Assembly (NCBI RefSeq): GCF_002584535.1
Contig: NZ_NUOT01000008.1
Span: forward strand, 408,331 to 472,330
DNA from: Bacillus cereus
GTDB taxonomy: Bacteria > Bacillota > Bacilli > Bacillales > Bacillaceae_G
Length of the DNA stretch: 64,000 bases
Reading direction: 5' to 3'
This document shows positions 27,908 through 37,456 of this stretch, in pieces (the stretch's first letter is position 1; every line of letters starts with the position of its first letter). The translations under genes and the position numbers were made by a program. The notes beneath the pieces were generated by a model. The model was not told where the DNA came from, did no database searches, and was given only the letters and a program-made list of their open reading frames with translations.

Positions 27908-28272
27908 ATGGATCACTCACTTTCGTTTCATAATCTGTCAACATGTCAAATATTATAAAAAATATTTGTACAACACAAGAAATTCTTTACTGGTTTTCCT
28001 ATTACACTCTATTCTACCCTACTTTAGCAAACAATTTTCCATCCTTCTCTACCTTCTAAGAAAGTGAATTATCCCTTTCTATTAAGAAGTGATTCGATTC
28101 AAAGGATTATTGATTGCAGCTTCTCTATACGATGAAAAAAGAGCCGCTAACACAAAGTGATAACGGCAACGTAATCTAAATATATTTTTGCCAATAACAA
28201 AAAAAGAAAAACCTTTTTCTACATTTATACCACAAAATGAAGAATGACTCAACAAATGAAAACGCTTCTATA
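27908..28272 (-). promoter_or_regulatory. ispA-dxs gap with ispA terminator and dxs leader
   Basis: A 365-bp gap that splits an otherwise tight gene string. At 28135-28168 GCCGTTATCAC-TTTG-TGTTAGCGGC forms a hairpin with a G-U and one mismatch, followed by CTCTTTTTTC on the minus strand: a terminator for the xseA-xseB-ispA unit. The remaining 200 bases before dxs have no reading frame with a ribosome-binding site. TTGTACAAATATTTTTTATAATATTT contains a TATAAT-type -10 for dxs, split here as TATAAT near 27955. Confidence 0.6.
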
Positions 28273-29166
28273 TTAGTTATTACGCTTTGCTATTAAATCA
28301 CAAATGGATAATAAATATTCATCTTGTAATCGTAAAGATGCTATCGCATCTTTCGCTTTAGCAATTGTTTCTCCTAAGATACATTTTGCTTCATCTATCG
28401 TAAACAACGTAGTATATGTACTTTTTTCATTGGAAACATCACTACCTATTGGTTTTCCAATCTCTTCTTCTGTTCCTTCTACATCTAAAATATCATCGCG
28501 AATTTGAAAAGCCAGACCGATATATTTTGCAAATGCAAGTAGTTTTTCTTCTTGCTCTCTAGTTGCTCCTGCAAGTATAGCTCCCGCAAGCACAGCATAC
28601 TCTAATAAACGCCCTGTTTTATGCCTATGAATATATTCTAATTCTCTAAGTAACAGTTGCTTTCCTTCCGCCTCCATATCCGCTACCTGTCCGGCAACCA
28701 TTCCTTCTGGTCCAGCTGCTTTGGCAAGTTCAAGCGCAAGCCTTAGTTTTGTTTCTGCAGAAATATCTTGATGATCATACGCTGACACTACTTGGAAAGC
28801 ATATGTTAATAAGCCATCTCCTGCTAAAACAGCCATCGCTTCACCAAACACTTTATGATTTGTTGGTTTTCCTCTTCTTAAATCATCGTCATCCATACAT
28901 GGTAAATCATCATGAATTAACGAATACGTATGAATCATTTCAAGAGCACAAGCTGCTCCTATGCCCAGTTCTCTTTCTTTTCCAAAAGCTTGCAACGTTG
29001 CAAATAAAAGTAACGGACGAAGACGTTTTCCACCCGCTTCCAATGAGTATGTCATCGCTTCACGAAGTACATTTGGACATTGTAATTGATTTACATAGCG
29101 TACAAGCTGCCCCTCGACGAAAGTTTTACTTTCTTTCACAAAAGCATCAAAAGCTACATATGCCAC
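28273..29166 (-). CDS. ispA: Polyprenyl synthetase (farnesyl diphosphate synthase, YqiD/IspA), GTG start
   Basis: A 297-residue trans-isoprenyl diphosphate synthase, condensing IPP with DMAPP and GPP. First Asp-rich motif DDLPCMDDDDLRRG (about 84-97) and second FQIRDDILDVEG (about 230-241) bind Mg-diphosphate. Two residues before the first motif are short aromatic-free positions, consistent with a C15 product, but chain length is inferred. The GTG start at 29166 overlaps the xseB stop by one base. It precedes dxs, so two isoprenoid genes are neighbours. Confidence 0.92.
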   Translation of the reverse strand: MAYVAFDAFVKESKTFVEGQLVRYVNQLQCPNVLREAMTYSLEAGGKRLRPLLLFATLQAFGKERELGIGAACALEMIHTYSLIHDDLPCMDDDDLRRGKPTNHKVFGEAMAVLAGDGLLTYAFQVVSAYDHQDISAETKLRLALELAKAAGPEGMVAGQVADMEAEGKQLLLRELEYIHRHKTGRLLEYAVLAGAILAGATREQEEKLLAFAKYIGLAFQIRDDILDVEGTEEEIGKPIGSDVSNEKSTYTTLFTIDEAKCILGETIAKAKDAIASLRLQDEYLLSICDLIAKRNN

Positions 29167-29396
29167 TATGCTTCATCTCCTACAGCCGTAAATGGGCTAA
29201 GCTCCCCATCTTCTCCCAGGATAACCGCCATTTGTTCTTGTACATCTTTCAACTTCTCATCACATAGCTTAGACAACTCCATACCTTCTTTAAAATATGA
29301 GATTGCCTCTTCTAAAGGAACATCACCTTGTTCGAGCTTAGAAACGAGATGTTCAAGCTGAGAAATTGCTTCTTCAAAGCTTAATTTATTTTCCAT
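29166..29396 (-). CDS. xseB: Exodeoxyribonuclease VII small subunit
   Basis: 76 residues, all helical: [34 protein letters not shown] split over the two helices that form a hairpin on XseA. The length is standard. It overlaps the end of xseA by 11 bp and abuts ispA, so the three are translated as a unit. The complex degrades single-stranded DNA from both ends. Confidence 0.95.
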   Translation of the reverse strand: MENKLSFEEAISQLEHLVSKLEQGDVPLEEAISYFKEGMELSKLCDEKLKDVQEQMAVILGEDGELSPFTAVGDEA

Positions 29397-30744
29397 TGTT
29401 TAATTCACGCTCCTCTACGCCCGATACGTTACAATCTAAAACACCATCTTGTAATTGTACTGAAACAACGTCACCAAGACCGACATCTTTCACACTTTTT
29501 AACACTTGCTTTTTCTCGCTATACACAAGTCCATAACCTCTCATCATTACTTTCAGCGGACTTAATGCTTCTAGTTTTTGAGCCGCCCCCATAAATGCAA
29601 ATTCTTTCGTTTGCAGTAATGTTTGCATTTCGCGTTGTAATTGCTTCTGCAATGTTTGTATTCTTGTCTTTGTTTGTAAAATCTTTTGAGAGGGATGATG
29701 CTTCTCCAAATAAAATGAAAGTTGTTTTAACTGATTTATCTTTTTCTCTATATAACGTTCTTTGGCTAAAATAAGCTGCTCAAGAGTGCGATCTAACTGT
29801 TCTTCTTTTTGTTCATACACTTGCTTTGGATAACGAAACGCATACGATTTTTGAAGTGTTTGCAACTGTTCTTGCTTTTTATGTAACGTTTCTCGCATTG
29901 CTCTTTGCAGACGAAGGGTTCGTTGCAACACTTTCTCTTGTAATTCAAGTATATTAGGTACTGCAAGTTCTGCTGCTGCTGTTGGAGTTGGTGCACGTAA
30001 ATCTGCTACAAAATCTGCAATTGTAAAGTCTGTTTCATGTCCAACTGCTGAGATGATTGGAATTTCACTTGTAAAAATCGCCCGTGCAACCATTTCTTCA
30101 TTAAAGGCCCATAGCTCTTCAATAGAGCCGCCTCCACGCCCGACAATTAATACATCTATCTCCCTCATATCGTTCGCTGTTTGAATCGCTTGTACAATTG
30201 AGGGAGCCGCAAACTCCCCTTGTACAAGTACAGGAAATACAATCACATTGCCAATTGGATAACGACGTTTAATCGTTGTTATAATATCACGAATCGCTGC
30301 TCCCGTTGGTGATGTGATGACACCAATTGTTTTTGCATATGCAGGAATTGGCTGTTTATATACTTGTGAAAACAACCCTTCTTCCTCTAGTCTTACCTTT
30401 AATTGTTCATAAGCTAAATGAAGATTACCAACTCCATCAGGCTGCATGTCATTAACATAAATTTGATATGAACCACTTGCTTCATAGACAGAGATTTTCC
30501 CTTTTACAAGTACCTTCATTCCATCTTCTGGTCTAAACTTTATATTACGATTATGCCCCGCAAACATAACCGCTGCTATCCTTGCATTTTCATCCTTTAA
30601 TGTGAAATACATATGGCCACGGCTATGATATTTAAAGTTTGAAATTTCTCCTTTTAACCAAACAGACTGTAAATGCGGGTCATACTCTATTTTTGTTTTT
30701 ATATAGCGTGTTAATGCTGTAACGGTTAAATATTGCTTTTCCAT
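29386..30744 (-). CDS. xseA: Exodeoxyribonuclease VII large subunit
   Basis: A 452-residue catalytic subunit. N-terminal OB fold (about 1-100, [20 protein letters not shown] split in the domain), catalytic core (about 130-310) with [17 protein letters not shown] and [28 protein letters not shown] (shown here by its key residues), then a long coiled coil (about 270-400) that binds XseB. ATG after GAGGAGAG. It lies 26 bp after folD. Confidence 0.95.
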   Translation of the reverse strand: MEKQYLTVTALTRYIKTKIEYDPHLQSVWLKGEISNFKYHSRGHMYFTLKDENARIAAVMFAGHNRNIKFRPEDGMKVLVKGKISVYEASGSYQIYVNDMQPDGVGNLHLAYEQLKVRLEEEGLFSQVYKQPIPAYAKTIGVITSPTGAAIRDIITTIKRRYPIGNVIVFPVLVQGEFAAPSIVQAIQTANDMREIDVLIVGRGGGSIEELWAFNEEMVARAIFTSEIPIISAVGHETDFTIADFVADLRAPTPTAAAELAVPNILELQEKVLQRTLRLQRAMRETLHKKQEQLQTLQKSYAFRYPKQVYEQKEEQLDRTLEQLILAKERYIEKKINQLKQLSFYLEKHHPSQKILQTKTRIQTLQKQLQREMQTLLQTKEFAFMGAAQKLEALSPLKVMMRGYGLVYSEKKQVLKSVKDVGLGDVVSVQLQDGVLDCNVSGVEERELNNGK

Positions 30745-30770
30745 CTCTCTCTCCTCATAGCCGATTCAAA

Positions 30771-31631
30771 TTATTTACAAACAACCCCTGCACGTTTTGC
30801 AGATTCAACTGTATTATGAAGAAGCATTGTAATTGTCATTGGACCGACTCCTTTTGGTACTGGTGTAATATAGCCTGCGATATCCAGTACATTATCAAAG
30901 TCAACATCACCGCATAGTTTTCCTGTGTCTAGACGATTAACACCAACATCAATTACAACTGCGCCTTCTTTTATATAGTCAGCAGTTACCATTTTTGGTC
31001 TTCCAACAGCTACAATTAAAATATCCGCTAACTTTGATAATTCTTTTATATTTTTCGTTTTGGAGTGACAATATGTTACAGTCGCATTTTCATTTAAAAA
31101 TAACTGTCCCACTGGTTTTCCAACAATATTACTTCTTCCAATTACAACAACATGTTTTCCTGTAATATCAAGATTTGTTTCTTTTACTAATTCAACAATA
31201 CCATGCGGTGTACATGGAAGGAATGTATCTTGGCCTGTCATCATACGACCAACGCAGATTGGATGGAATCCATCTACATCCTTTTCAGGTGAGATTCTTT
31301 CAATGATAGCTTTTTCTTCAATATGTTTCGGTAAAGGTAGTTGCACTAATATTCCATTAATACGGTCATCTTCATTTAAGCGATCGATTTCAGCTAACAA
31401 ACGCTCTTCTGTAATTGTATCTGGAAACTCAATTAGCTCTGAATAAATTCCAACTTGTTCACAGCCCTTTTCTTTTCCTTTTACATAGGAACGAGACGCT
31501 GGATCTTCTCCAACTAAAATAACAGCTAATCCTGGTACAATCCCTTGTTCTTTCAACTTCACAACTTCTTCTTTTAATTGTGCTCGTTTTTTCTCCGCAA
31601 CTTCATTGCCTTTGATGATTACTGCTACCAT
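30771..31631 (-). CDS. folD: Bifunctional methylenetetrahydrofolate dehydrogenase/cyclohydrolase
   Basis: A 286-residue enzyme that interconverts methylene-, methenyl- and formyl-tetrahydrofolate, supplying one-carbon units for purines and fMet. Catalytic Lys in SYVKGKEKGCEQVGI (YxxxK), LPLPKHIEE, the NADP Rossmann segment VVIGRSNIVGKPVGQLF and the family signature PKGVGPMTITML. AAGGGGG ribosome-binding site. Linked functionally to the glycine cleavage genes at 55.5 kb, which feed methylene-THF. Confidence 0.95.
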   Translation of the reverse strand: MVAVIIKGNEVAEKKRAQLKEEVVKLKEQGIVPGLAVILVGEDPASRSYVKGKEKGCEQVGIYSELIEFPDTITEERLLAEIDRLNEDDRINGILVQLPLPKHIEEKAIIERISPEKDVDGFHPICVGRMMTGQDTFLPCTPHGIVELVKETNLDITGKHVVVIGRSNIVGKPVGQLFLNENATVTYCHSKTKNIKELSKLADILIVAVGRPKMVTADYIKEGAVVIDVGVNRLDTGKLCGDVDFDNVLDIAGYITPVPKGVGPMTITMLLHNTVESAKRAGVVCK

Positions 31632-31654
31632 TTTAAGATTCCCCCTTAAAGAAA

Positions 31655-32047
31655 TTACAGTGTGTCTTTTATATTAGATAAAACGCCGTTTATAAAACGA
31701 CGAGATTCCTCATCCCCAAATGTTTTGGCAATCTCAATTGCCTCGTTAATTGTTACATTATGCGGAATTTCTTCCATGTACTTCATTTCATACACAGCTA
31801 GACGTAAAATACTGCGATCCACAATACTAATACGTTCTAATTTCCACTTCTTTAAATTTTGACGAATTGCTTCATCAATCGCTTCTTTATGTTCTACAAA
31901 ACCAACAACAAGTGATTCTAAAAACTCATTTGTTTCTTCGCCTTCTTCTAGCGTATTTTCCACCGCTACTTTCGGCTCTAATTCACCAGTAATATCCATT
32001 TGATATAATGCTTGCATGGCTCTTTCTCTAGCCGTCCTACGTTTCAT
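31655..32047 (-). CDS. nusB: Transcription antitermination factor NusB
   Basis: 130 residues, all-helical NusB fold starting [20 protein letters not shown] with the Arg-rich boxA RNA-binding helix. [18 protein letters not shown]-type segment ([17 protein letters not shown]) is the family hallmark. With NusE (S10) it binds boxA RNA and prevents early termination in rRNA operons. AAAGGAGAG precedes the ATG. It is first in a string with folD, xseA, xseB and ispA. Confidence 0.95.
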   Translation of the reverse strand: MKRRTARERAMQALYQMDITGELEPKVAVENTLEEGEETNEFLESLVVGFVEHKEAIDEAIRQNLKKWKLERISIVDRSILRLAVYEMKYMEEIPHNVTINEAIEIAKTFGDEESRRFINGVLSNIKDTL

Positions 32048-32392
32048 TGTAACTCTCCTTTATACTTCAAGTCTTTCCTTATGTTTTGTTATATTATTAT
32101 AATTTATAAGCCGTCAATTTACTTACCCTTACAGTTTTCATTGATTTTTCAACTTTATAATACAATGATAATACCACAATTTATCGTTTCATACACGAGT
32201 TATAAGGCTGAAAAATAATAAAAAGATTAACTTCAAGTTCCATATCATATCACAATGTACGTTTTTTTTAAAACGCATCATTTCTTGCTTATTTTTTCTA
32301 TTTTTGAAATAGTATAATAATTAGAGGGTTTTGTGTGTGAAGAAATGAAACAAGAAAAAAAGGTGCCTTTTTGACGAGGCACCTTTTCATTT
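32048..32392 (-). promoter_or_regulatory. nusB promoter region
   Basis: A 345-bp gap, strongly AT-rich. On the minus strand TTGACG (32117-32112) and TATAAC (about 18 bases later) make a plausible SigA promoter some 45 bases before nusB. The part nearest the Asp23 gene holds its terminator (32355-32388). Between them I see neither a reading frame with a ribosome-binding site nor a clear structure. Confidence 0.4.
32355..32388 (-). terminator. Terminator of the accB-accC-asp23 unit
   Basis: AAAAGGTGCC and GGCACCTTTTT arms with a ten-base loop, followed by T on the minus strand, just after the stop at 32393. Confidence 0.92.
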
Positions 32393-32785
32393 TTACACTG
32401 GCTCGATTTCTGTTTTTTGCGTTTCGAATGTTACACCAACAATGTGAACATTCACTTCTTTTGGCTCAAGACCCGTCATTGTAAAGAGCGCTTGACGAAT
32501 ATTATCTTGAATTTTTTGTGCAACAACTGGAATTGCTACACCAAAATACATAACAACATAAACGTCAACAATAATATCTTCGTTTACTAATTCAACCTTT
32601 ACGCCTTTACCATGATTTTTCTTTCCTAACTTTTCAACAACATCTGTAGCAAAGTTACCGCGCATTGCAGCTACTCCATCTACTTCAGCAGCTGCAATAC
32701 CTGCAATTACCTCAATTACTTCTGGTGCAATTTCTACTTTTCCAAGGGTTGTATCTTGACCCATATCTAACATATGTTCAGCCAT
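32393..32785 (-). CDS. yqhY: Asp23/Gls24 family envelope stress protein (YqhY)
   Basis: About 130 residues. The Asp23 domain starts LGKVEIAPEVIEVIAGIAA and includes VDGVAAMRGN, IIVDVYVVMYFGVAIPVVA and a C-terminal EVNVHIVGVTFE. B. subtilis YqhY is encoded with accBC, and its loss causes suppressors in acetyl-CoA carboxylase genes, so it is thought to restrain ACC activity. The same linkage is kept here, 23 bp after accC. ATG at 32785 (MAEHMLDMGQ) behind AAAGGAGG; the frame upstream to 32812 is not used. Confidence 0.88.
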   Translation of the reverse strand: MAEHMLDMGQDTTLGKVEIAPEVIEVIAGIAAAEVDGVAAMRGNFATDVVEKLGKKNHGKGVKVELVNEDIIVDVYVVMYFGVAIPVVAQKIQDNIRQALFTMTGLEPKEVNVHIVGVTFETQKTEIEPV

Positions 32786-32808
32786 GAAAAAAACCTCCTT
32801 TAAATGTA

Positions 32809-34161
32809 TCACTGCGTCACAAGTTCATGCTCTTCCAAAAATTTCGTATTAAATTCCCCTTTTATAAAATCAGGATGATCTAGCAATTGTAAATGGAATG
32901 GGATTGTCGTATGTACGCCTTCAATGACAAATTCACTAAGCGCTCGTTTCATTTTTGCAATTGCTTCTTCACGTGTTTTTCCGTGAACAATTAATTTCGC
33001 AATCATCGAATCATAAAAAGGTGGAATTGAATAACCAGGATAAACAGCTGAATCGACGCGAATACCAAATCCTCCTGGTGGTAAGTACATTTCTACTTTC
33101 CCTGGAGATGGCATAAAGTTTTTGGCAGGATTTTCCGCATTAATTCGACATTCAATTGCCCATCCACTAAATTGTACTTCTTCTTGCTGTAGCGATAGCT
33201 TTTCTCCTGAAGCAACACGAATTTGTTCTTTAATTAAGTCCATCCCTGTTACCATCTCTGTAACCGGATGTTCTACTTGAATTCGTGTGTTCATTTCCAT
33301 AAAGTAAAAGCTTTTCGTTTTATATTCATAAATAAACTCAACCGTACCAGCACCTGTATAATCAACCGCTACCGCTGCTTTTACCGCTGCTTCACCCATT
33401 TTCTCGCGAATATTCGCATCAAGAGCAGGAGAAGGGCTTTCTTCTAATAATTTTTGCAAACGGCGCTGAATTGTACAATCACGCTCTCCTAAATGAATCG
33501 CATTGCCATGTGCATCTGCCATTATTTGAATCTCAACATGGCGGAAATCTTCAACGTACTTTTCTAAGTATACACCAGGGTTCCCAAAAGCGGTACTAGC
33601 TTCTTGCTGTGTAATTTGAATCCCCTTTACAAGCTCCTCTTCATAACGCGCAACGCGAATACCTTTTCCACCGCCACCTGCAGTTGCTTTAATAATAACG
33701 GGATATCCAATTTGCTTTGCAAGCTCGATCGCTTCTTCTATGTTTTTTATAATTCCTTGTGAACCCGGTACAATTGGAACTCCTGCTTCTTTCATTGTAT
33801 CACGAGCAACGTCTTTTGTACCCATTTTTGAAATTGCTTCGGGGCTAGGTCCGATAAAAATCAAATTACATTCACGGCATAGTTCTGCAAAATCAGCATT
33901 TTCAGCTAAAAATCCATAACCAGGGTGAATTGCATCACAACCTGTTAATTTTGCAACGCTTATAATATTCGTTAAATTTAAATAGCTTTCTTTTGATACC
34001 GTTGGCCCAACACAATACGCTTCATCTGCAATTTTCACATGAAGTGATTCTTTGTCCGCCTCTGAATAAATAGCAACTGTTTCAATATTCATCTCTTTAC
34101 AAGCACGAATAATTCGTACAGCAATTTCCCCACGATTAGCTATCAATACTTTTTTTATCAT
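32809..34161 (-). CDS. accC: Acetyl-CoA carboxylase, biotin carboxylase subunit
   Basis: A 450-residue ATP-grasp enzyme that carboxylates the biotin of AccB, the first half-reaction of malonyl-CoA synthesis. [16 protein letters not shown] at the start, glycine-rich ATP loop [14 protein letters not shown] (about 159-172), [20 protein letters not shown] by key residues, catalytic [16 protein letters not shown] use ATG 34161; the preceding GTG is one codon upstream and both lie behind GGGAG. It follows accB by 16 bp. Confidence 0.95.
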   Translation of the reverse strand: MIKKVLIANRGEIAVRIIRACKEMNIETVAIYSEADKESLHVKIADEAYCVGPTVSKESYLNLTNIISVAKLTGCDAIHPGYGFLAENADFAELCRECNLIFIGPSPEAISKMGTKDVARDTMKEAGVPIVPGSQGIIKNIEEAIELAKQIGYPVIIKATAGGGGKGIRVARYEEELVKGIQITQQEASTAFGNPGVYLEKYVEDFRHVEIQIMADAHGNAIHLGERDCTIQRRLQKLLEESPSPALDANIREKMGEAAVKAAVAVDYTGAGTVEFIYEYKTKSFYFMEMNTRIQVEHPVTEMVTGMDLIKEQIRVASGEKLSLQQEEVQFSGWAIECRINAENPAKNFMPSPGKVEMYLPPGGFGIRVDSAVYPGYSIPPFYDSMIAKLIVHGKTREEAIAKMKRALSEFVIEGVHTTIPFHLQLLDHPDFIKGEFNTKFLEEHELVTQ

Positions 34162-34177
34162 CACAAAGACTCCCTTA

Positions 34178-34666
34178 TTACGCTTTTACAAGAAATAGCG
34201 GTTGTCCATATTCAACAAGTTGTCCATTGTTGACAAGAATTTCAACAATTTCTCCATTTACCTCTGCTTCAATTTCATTAAAAAGTTTCATCGCTTCAAC
34301 AATGCAAACTACTGTCCCTTCTGAAACACGATCTCCAACACTTACATATGGAGGTGTATCAGGAGAAGAAGAAGCATAGAATGTACCTACCATCGGTGAT
34401 ACGATTTTATGTAAATTCTCATCTTGAACAGCTTTCTTCTCTTCCTGCTTCGGTGCTTCTACTTGCGCCGCCGCTACCGCAGTTTCGATTTCTACAGCCT
34501 GTGTTTGTAGCGCTTGCTTCATAACTGGAGCAGTTTGCACAGAAACCACTTCATTACCGCGCTTTTTCATTTTAATTGTCGTGCCATCTTTTTTGTATTC
34601 AAATTCATCAATGTTAGAGCTATCAATTAATTTAATTAGTTCACGAACTTCTTGAATTTTAAACAT
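34178..34666 (-). CDS. accB: Acetyl-CoA carboxylase biotin carboxyl carrier protein
   Basis: About 162 residues. An N-terminal helical region ([18 protein letters not shown]), an Ala/Gln/Glu-rich linker (about 50-85), and a C-terminal biotinyl domain with the biotin Lys in [14 protein letters not shown]. The usual motif is EAMKLMNE; here Phe replaces the second Met, which is tolerated. ATG at 34666 behind GGGAGTGG; the longer frame from 34687 has no ribosome-binding site. First gene of accB-accC-yqhY behind a FapR-like promoter. Confidence 0.94.
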   Translation of the reverse strand: MFKIQEVRELIKLIDSSNIDEFEYKKDGTTIKMKKRGNEVVSVQTAPVMKQALQTQAVEIETAVAAAQVEAPKQEEKKAVQDENLHKIVSPMVGTFYASSSPDTPPYVSVGDRVSEGTVVCIVEAMKLFNEIEAEVNGEIVEILVNNGQLVEYGQPLFLVKA

Positions 34667-34898
34667 GTAAAATCCACTCCCATACACTTGTTTGTCTCGT
34701 TTTTACAACTACCAACATATATAAAACTGTTTCGGTTGTAAAAATACGATGATTCTACTAGAAAGCTTATTTCTATGACACTTACTAGATAAAAATATTT
34801 GTTATTCTCATTTTACGATAAATATTTTCAACATTCCAACTTTATATTTCTTTACAATAAATCGAAACTCCTGTAAGAATATTATTTCACTAAATGAT

Positions 34899-34941
34899 TT
34901 ATTACCTAGTAATAATACCAAGTTTCACTCAAAATTGGCAA
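34899..34941 (-). promoter_or_regulatory. accBC promoter with FapR-like operator
   Basis: On the minus strand TTGCCA (34941-34936) and TATTAT (34917-34912) are 18 bases apart. Overlapping the -10 and extending into the start region is a 17-mer (34899-34915; TTATTACCTAGTAATAA on plus) with 7-bp perfect arms. It matches the FapR consensus TTAGTACCTRGTACTAA except for one symmetric pair of changes. This gives a leader of about 240 bases before accB. Malonyl-CoA releases FapR from DNA. Confidence 0.65.
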
Positions 34942-35040
34942 GACCACTTCAGAAAAAACATGTTTTTTCTTTATTAAAACTACGAAATACAAAGCATATT
35001 TCTACTAATACATTTTGATTCTCCAACATATAAATCGCTA

Positions 35041-35112
35041 CTACGAGGAACAAAGAAGGACCTGATCGCTTCTATGCACAGACGAATTCGCTCCCTCAAA
35101 AAAGGTTTCTTT
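35041..35112. repeat. Dispersed intergenic repeat, copy B
   Basis: Shares the landmarks of copies A and C: GAGGAACAAAGAAGGA, TGATCGCTTCTATGCA, a GCTCCCTC block and closing AAAAAAGG. It lies in the 591-bp gap upstream of accB, between the FapR-like promoter and the small gene at 35258. Confidence 0.45.
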
Positions 35113-35257
35113 TTCATTTTTATGTACCCCTGCATTTGTTGATTTATCAATACATATTTTTACCAAATATTATTTTTTTATTTACAAGCCGTTCATCCTT
35201 CCTTCATATACGAATAGTATATTCAAAGTAAAATATCTTGTAGTGAGGTGCAGAAAT

Positions 35258-35455
35258 ATGATATGGCTCATCTTGTTCGTTCCAGCTGTATTGATATGGC
35301 TCATCGTCGTCTTCACTCATGTAAAATATGGAAATAGTAATCATCATTACCACGAACCTTTAATTTTTTACTCGCAGCGCATTTCTCCTTTTCCTATAGA
35401 AAAGATTGAAACAGCACAAAAAAGTGACATAGAAAAAAGCTATCGAAAGCGATAG
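35258..35455 (+). CDS. Small single-span membrane protein
   Basis: 65 residues: one hydrophobic N-terminal helix (MIWLILFVPAVLIWLIVVF), then a polar tail with HHYHEP and a basic end (SYRKR). The ATG at 35258 follows GTGAGGTG at eight bases; five codons upstream in the longest frame are less likely. It has its own terminator, whose stem overlaps the last codons. I do not recognise a family. Confidence 0.6.
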   Translation: MIWLILFVPAVLIWLIVVFTHVKYGNSNHHYHEPLIFYSQRISPFPIEKIETAQKSDIEKSYRKR

Positions 35456-35465
35456 CTTTTTCTAT
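35433..35465. terminator. Terminator at the end of the small membrane gene
   Basis: AAAAGCTATCG and CGATAGCTTTT around AAAG, T-rich on both sides. It serves the plus-strand gene and may also stop transcripts from spoIIIAH on the other strand less well, since it lies 29 bases past that stop. Confidence 0.88.
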
Positions 35466-35493
35466 TATTCTTGCTATTGATATATCATACATT

Positions 35494-36144
35494 TTATTTA
35501 ACTGGGTCAAACTTGACACCTACATCTTTTAATCCCGCCTCAGCTCGAACAAGTTGGATAATCTTATTCGCTTCTTTCTGAGAATGCTTTGCAGCTTTTA
35601 CTGTTACTTTAATATCATTTCCATCTGCTCTTACTAGCGCATCATTATAACCGCCTTGTGATTTAATAACTGTTTCAAGCAAACCTTCTTTTGTCTGCAT
35701 CTTATCGATTGCGTTTAATTCATCTTTTGCTTTACTTATTTCTTCAGCAGAAGATTTTTCTGATTTCATAACATCTTGCAATTTTTCTTTTTGTGCACTA
35801 CGTTGATCCTCCAATTGCATACGTAAGGCTGTAAAATTCTCATCACTTGATTGTACTGATACATTGCTTTCTTTTTTATTTGTTTCTTTTTTACTTGTCT
35901 CTTTTTTACCATCCTCTTTTTTATCTGTTTCTTTATTGGATGTTTCTTTTGTTGTTTCTTTTGTTGTTTCTTTTGTTGCTTCTTTCGTCACTTCTTTTTC
36001 AACACCTTGCTTTTCTTGTCCAACCTTTTCACCCGCTGTTGGTGTTGCAGTGTTCATCTTGTCAGGCGTTGTTACATAATAAACAGATAACACAACAACT
36101 AAACTTAGCATTGTTAATAACCAAACTGTTTGTTTTTTTAACAC
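35494..36144 (-). CDS. spoIIIAH: Stage III sporulation protein AH
   Basis: 216 residues. One N-terminal membrane span (WLLTMLSLVVVLSVYYV), then a linker of repeated Lys-Glu-Thr units (about 50-95), then a YscJ/FliF-like domain (about 105-216, ending LVRAEAGLKDVGVKFDPVK). It sits in the mother-cell membrane and pairs with SpoIIQ of the forespore to form the feeding-tube channel. The linker is encoded by tandem 12-bp units and looks longer than in B. subtilis. ATG behind GGGAGG. Last gene of the spoIIIA operon. Confidence 0.93.
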   Translation of the reverse strand: MLKKQTVWLLTMLSLVVVLSVYYVTTPDKMNTATPTAGEKVGQEKQGVEKEVTKEATKETTKETTKETSNKETDKKEDGKKETSKKETNKKESNVSVQSSDENFTALRMQLEDQRSAQKEKLQDVMKSEKSSAEEISKAKDELNAIDKMQTKEGLLETVIKSQGGYNDALVRADGNDIKVTVKAAKHSQKEANKIIQLVRAEAGLKDVGVKFDPVK

Positions 36145-36156
36145 TTTATTTCCTCC

Positions 36157-36822
36157 CTAACTCTTTTTTGGTAGTACCGCAACGCGGTGTGATGGCACAT
36201 CAAGCATACGTGTCACCGCTTCCTTCACCATCGCTTTAATTTGTATATTATCCACTCCTTTTGCTACAACAAGAACGCCTCGCACTTTCGGTTTCTCTGT
36301 TCGTAGTACAATTGGAGTTTCTTTATCACCTTCGCGTATAATCACTGTTTTTTCATCAGTAGATTCATCTTCAACTTGCCTTTTACCTCCAGTTTTATCT
36401 GTTTCACCTGTTGTTTGTGATCGTTTTACAATATTTTTTTCTAGTATTTTTTCTTCAGATGAATCCAAATTCACTTCAATAGACACATCTTTAACCCCTG
36501 TTATATCTTCTAATGCCGTTTTCAATTCTTGTTCATACGCTTTTTCATATTTTTCTACAGCTGACATATTATCGCTCTTTTTTTGCCCAAAGGTCGGTAC
36601 TTCTTTTTCGGTCTCTTGACTTGTCTTTTCTTTAAACACAGGTACTTCTTCTTTTTTAGGTTGAAAAAAATTACTAGAAAACATAAGCAACATTCCAAGT
36701 ATAAGTAGGACAAGTAAAAACTTCGGTGTTACCTTTTTCCCCTTCTCCTTATCGTCTTTTTCGTCCCCTTTTAATAAGTTGCGAAAAAATGAGAATTTCG
36801 AATTTTTATCTTTATTGTCCAT
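36157..36822 (-). CDS. spoIIIAG: Stage III sporulation protein AG
   Basis: 221 residues with one span (FLLVLLILGMLLMFSSNFF, about 30-48) and a ring-building domain (about 75-215; EQELKTALEDITGVKDVSIEV, RGVLVVAKGVDNIQIKAMVKEAV by key residues). SpoIIIAG forms large rings in the mother-cell membrane, part of the SpoIIIA-SpoIIQ channel. It overlaps spoIIIAF by 11 bp and precedes spoIIIAH by 12 bp. Confidence 0.94.
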   Translation of the reverse strand: MDNKDKNSKFSFFRNLLKGDEKDDKEKGKKVTPKFLLVLLILGMLLMFSSNFFQPKKEEVPVFKEKTSQETEKEVPTFGQKKSDNMSAVEKYEKAYEQELKTALEDITGVKDVSIEVNLDSSEEKILEKNIVKRSQTTGETDKTGGKRQVEDESTDEKTVIIREGDKETPIVLRTEKPKVRGVLVVAKGVDNIQIKAMVKEAVTRMLDVPSHRVAVLPKKS

Positions 36823-37444
36823 TTACTCTACCTGTCCTCCCTTCCATTTGAACTTGGATTTGTTTACCCTCTAGTTGCCACCTGCTTGAAAAAAACTCTT
36901 TCATTTCTATGTTTGTTTCTTCCGAAGTTTCTCGTGGTTCTTTCGTATTAATTTCAACTGGTTTTACTGTTTCAATTGCATCGCTTTTTTTCGGCTCCAT
37001 TTCTTTTAATGTCACAATAACAGATTGAATATCCTTTGCTGTTTTTACTTCTTCTTTCGTTTCTGCTGCGATTACTTTTATTTCAGACACTGTCACGCCA
37101 TACTTTTTCTCAAATTCTTTCCCAACTTCTTTTTTCATTTTGACAGCCATCTCTTCTAAACTATATGCACGTGTGAGGGCTTGTATTTCTTTTTTCTTTG
37201 TGTCAATTGAATTTTTTATTGATCCATCTGCTACGTATTTTTCTTGATTAAAATTTGCAATCACTTCATTTACATCTGTTTGCAATAATTTAAATAGCGG
37301 CGTTAAGATCAATACAACTAACAATAGACCTACAACAAACTTGACATACTTTTGCAAATTCGAGTTAGGAAGGATAAGATGAAGCATTGTCGCTAAGAGT
37401 AAAAATACGATAATATTTCGAATCCACTCTGTAATAAATTGCAT
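36812..37444 (-). CDS. spoIIIAF: Stage III sporulation protein AF
   Basis: About 210 residues: two N-terminal spans (IIVFLLLATMLHLIL and YVKFVVGLLLVVLILTPLF) and a soluble RBM-type domain ending QVQMEGRTGRVNGQ. ATG at 37444 follows TAGGAGG at eight bases; the GTG three codons upstream is inside that site. Part of the forespore-mother cell secretion-like channel. Confidence 0.93.
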   Translation of the reverse strand: MQFITEWIRNIIVFLLLATMLHLILPNSNLQKYVKFVVGLLLVVLILTPLFKLLQTDVNEVIANFNQEKYVADGSIKNSIDTKKKEIQALTRAYSLEEMAVKMKKEVGKEFEKKYGVTVSEIKVIAAETKEEVKTAKDIQSVIVTLKEMEPKKSDAIETVKPVEINTKEPRETSEETNIEMKEFFSSRWQLEGKQIQVQMEGRTGRVNGQ

Positions 37445-37456
37445 ATCTGTCACCTC

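Noticed and set aside
28256-28270. TGAAAACGCTTCTA as a CcpA cre site
   Set aside because: Two mismatches at conserved positions, and it lies just past the ispA stop where no promoter is visible.
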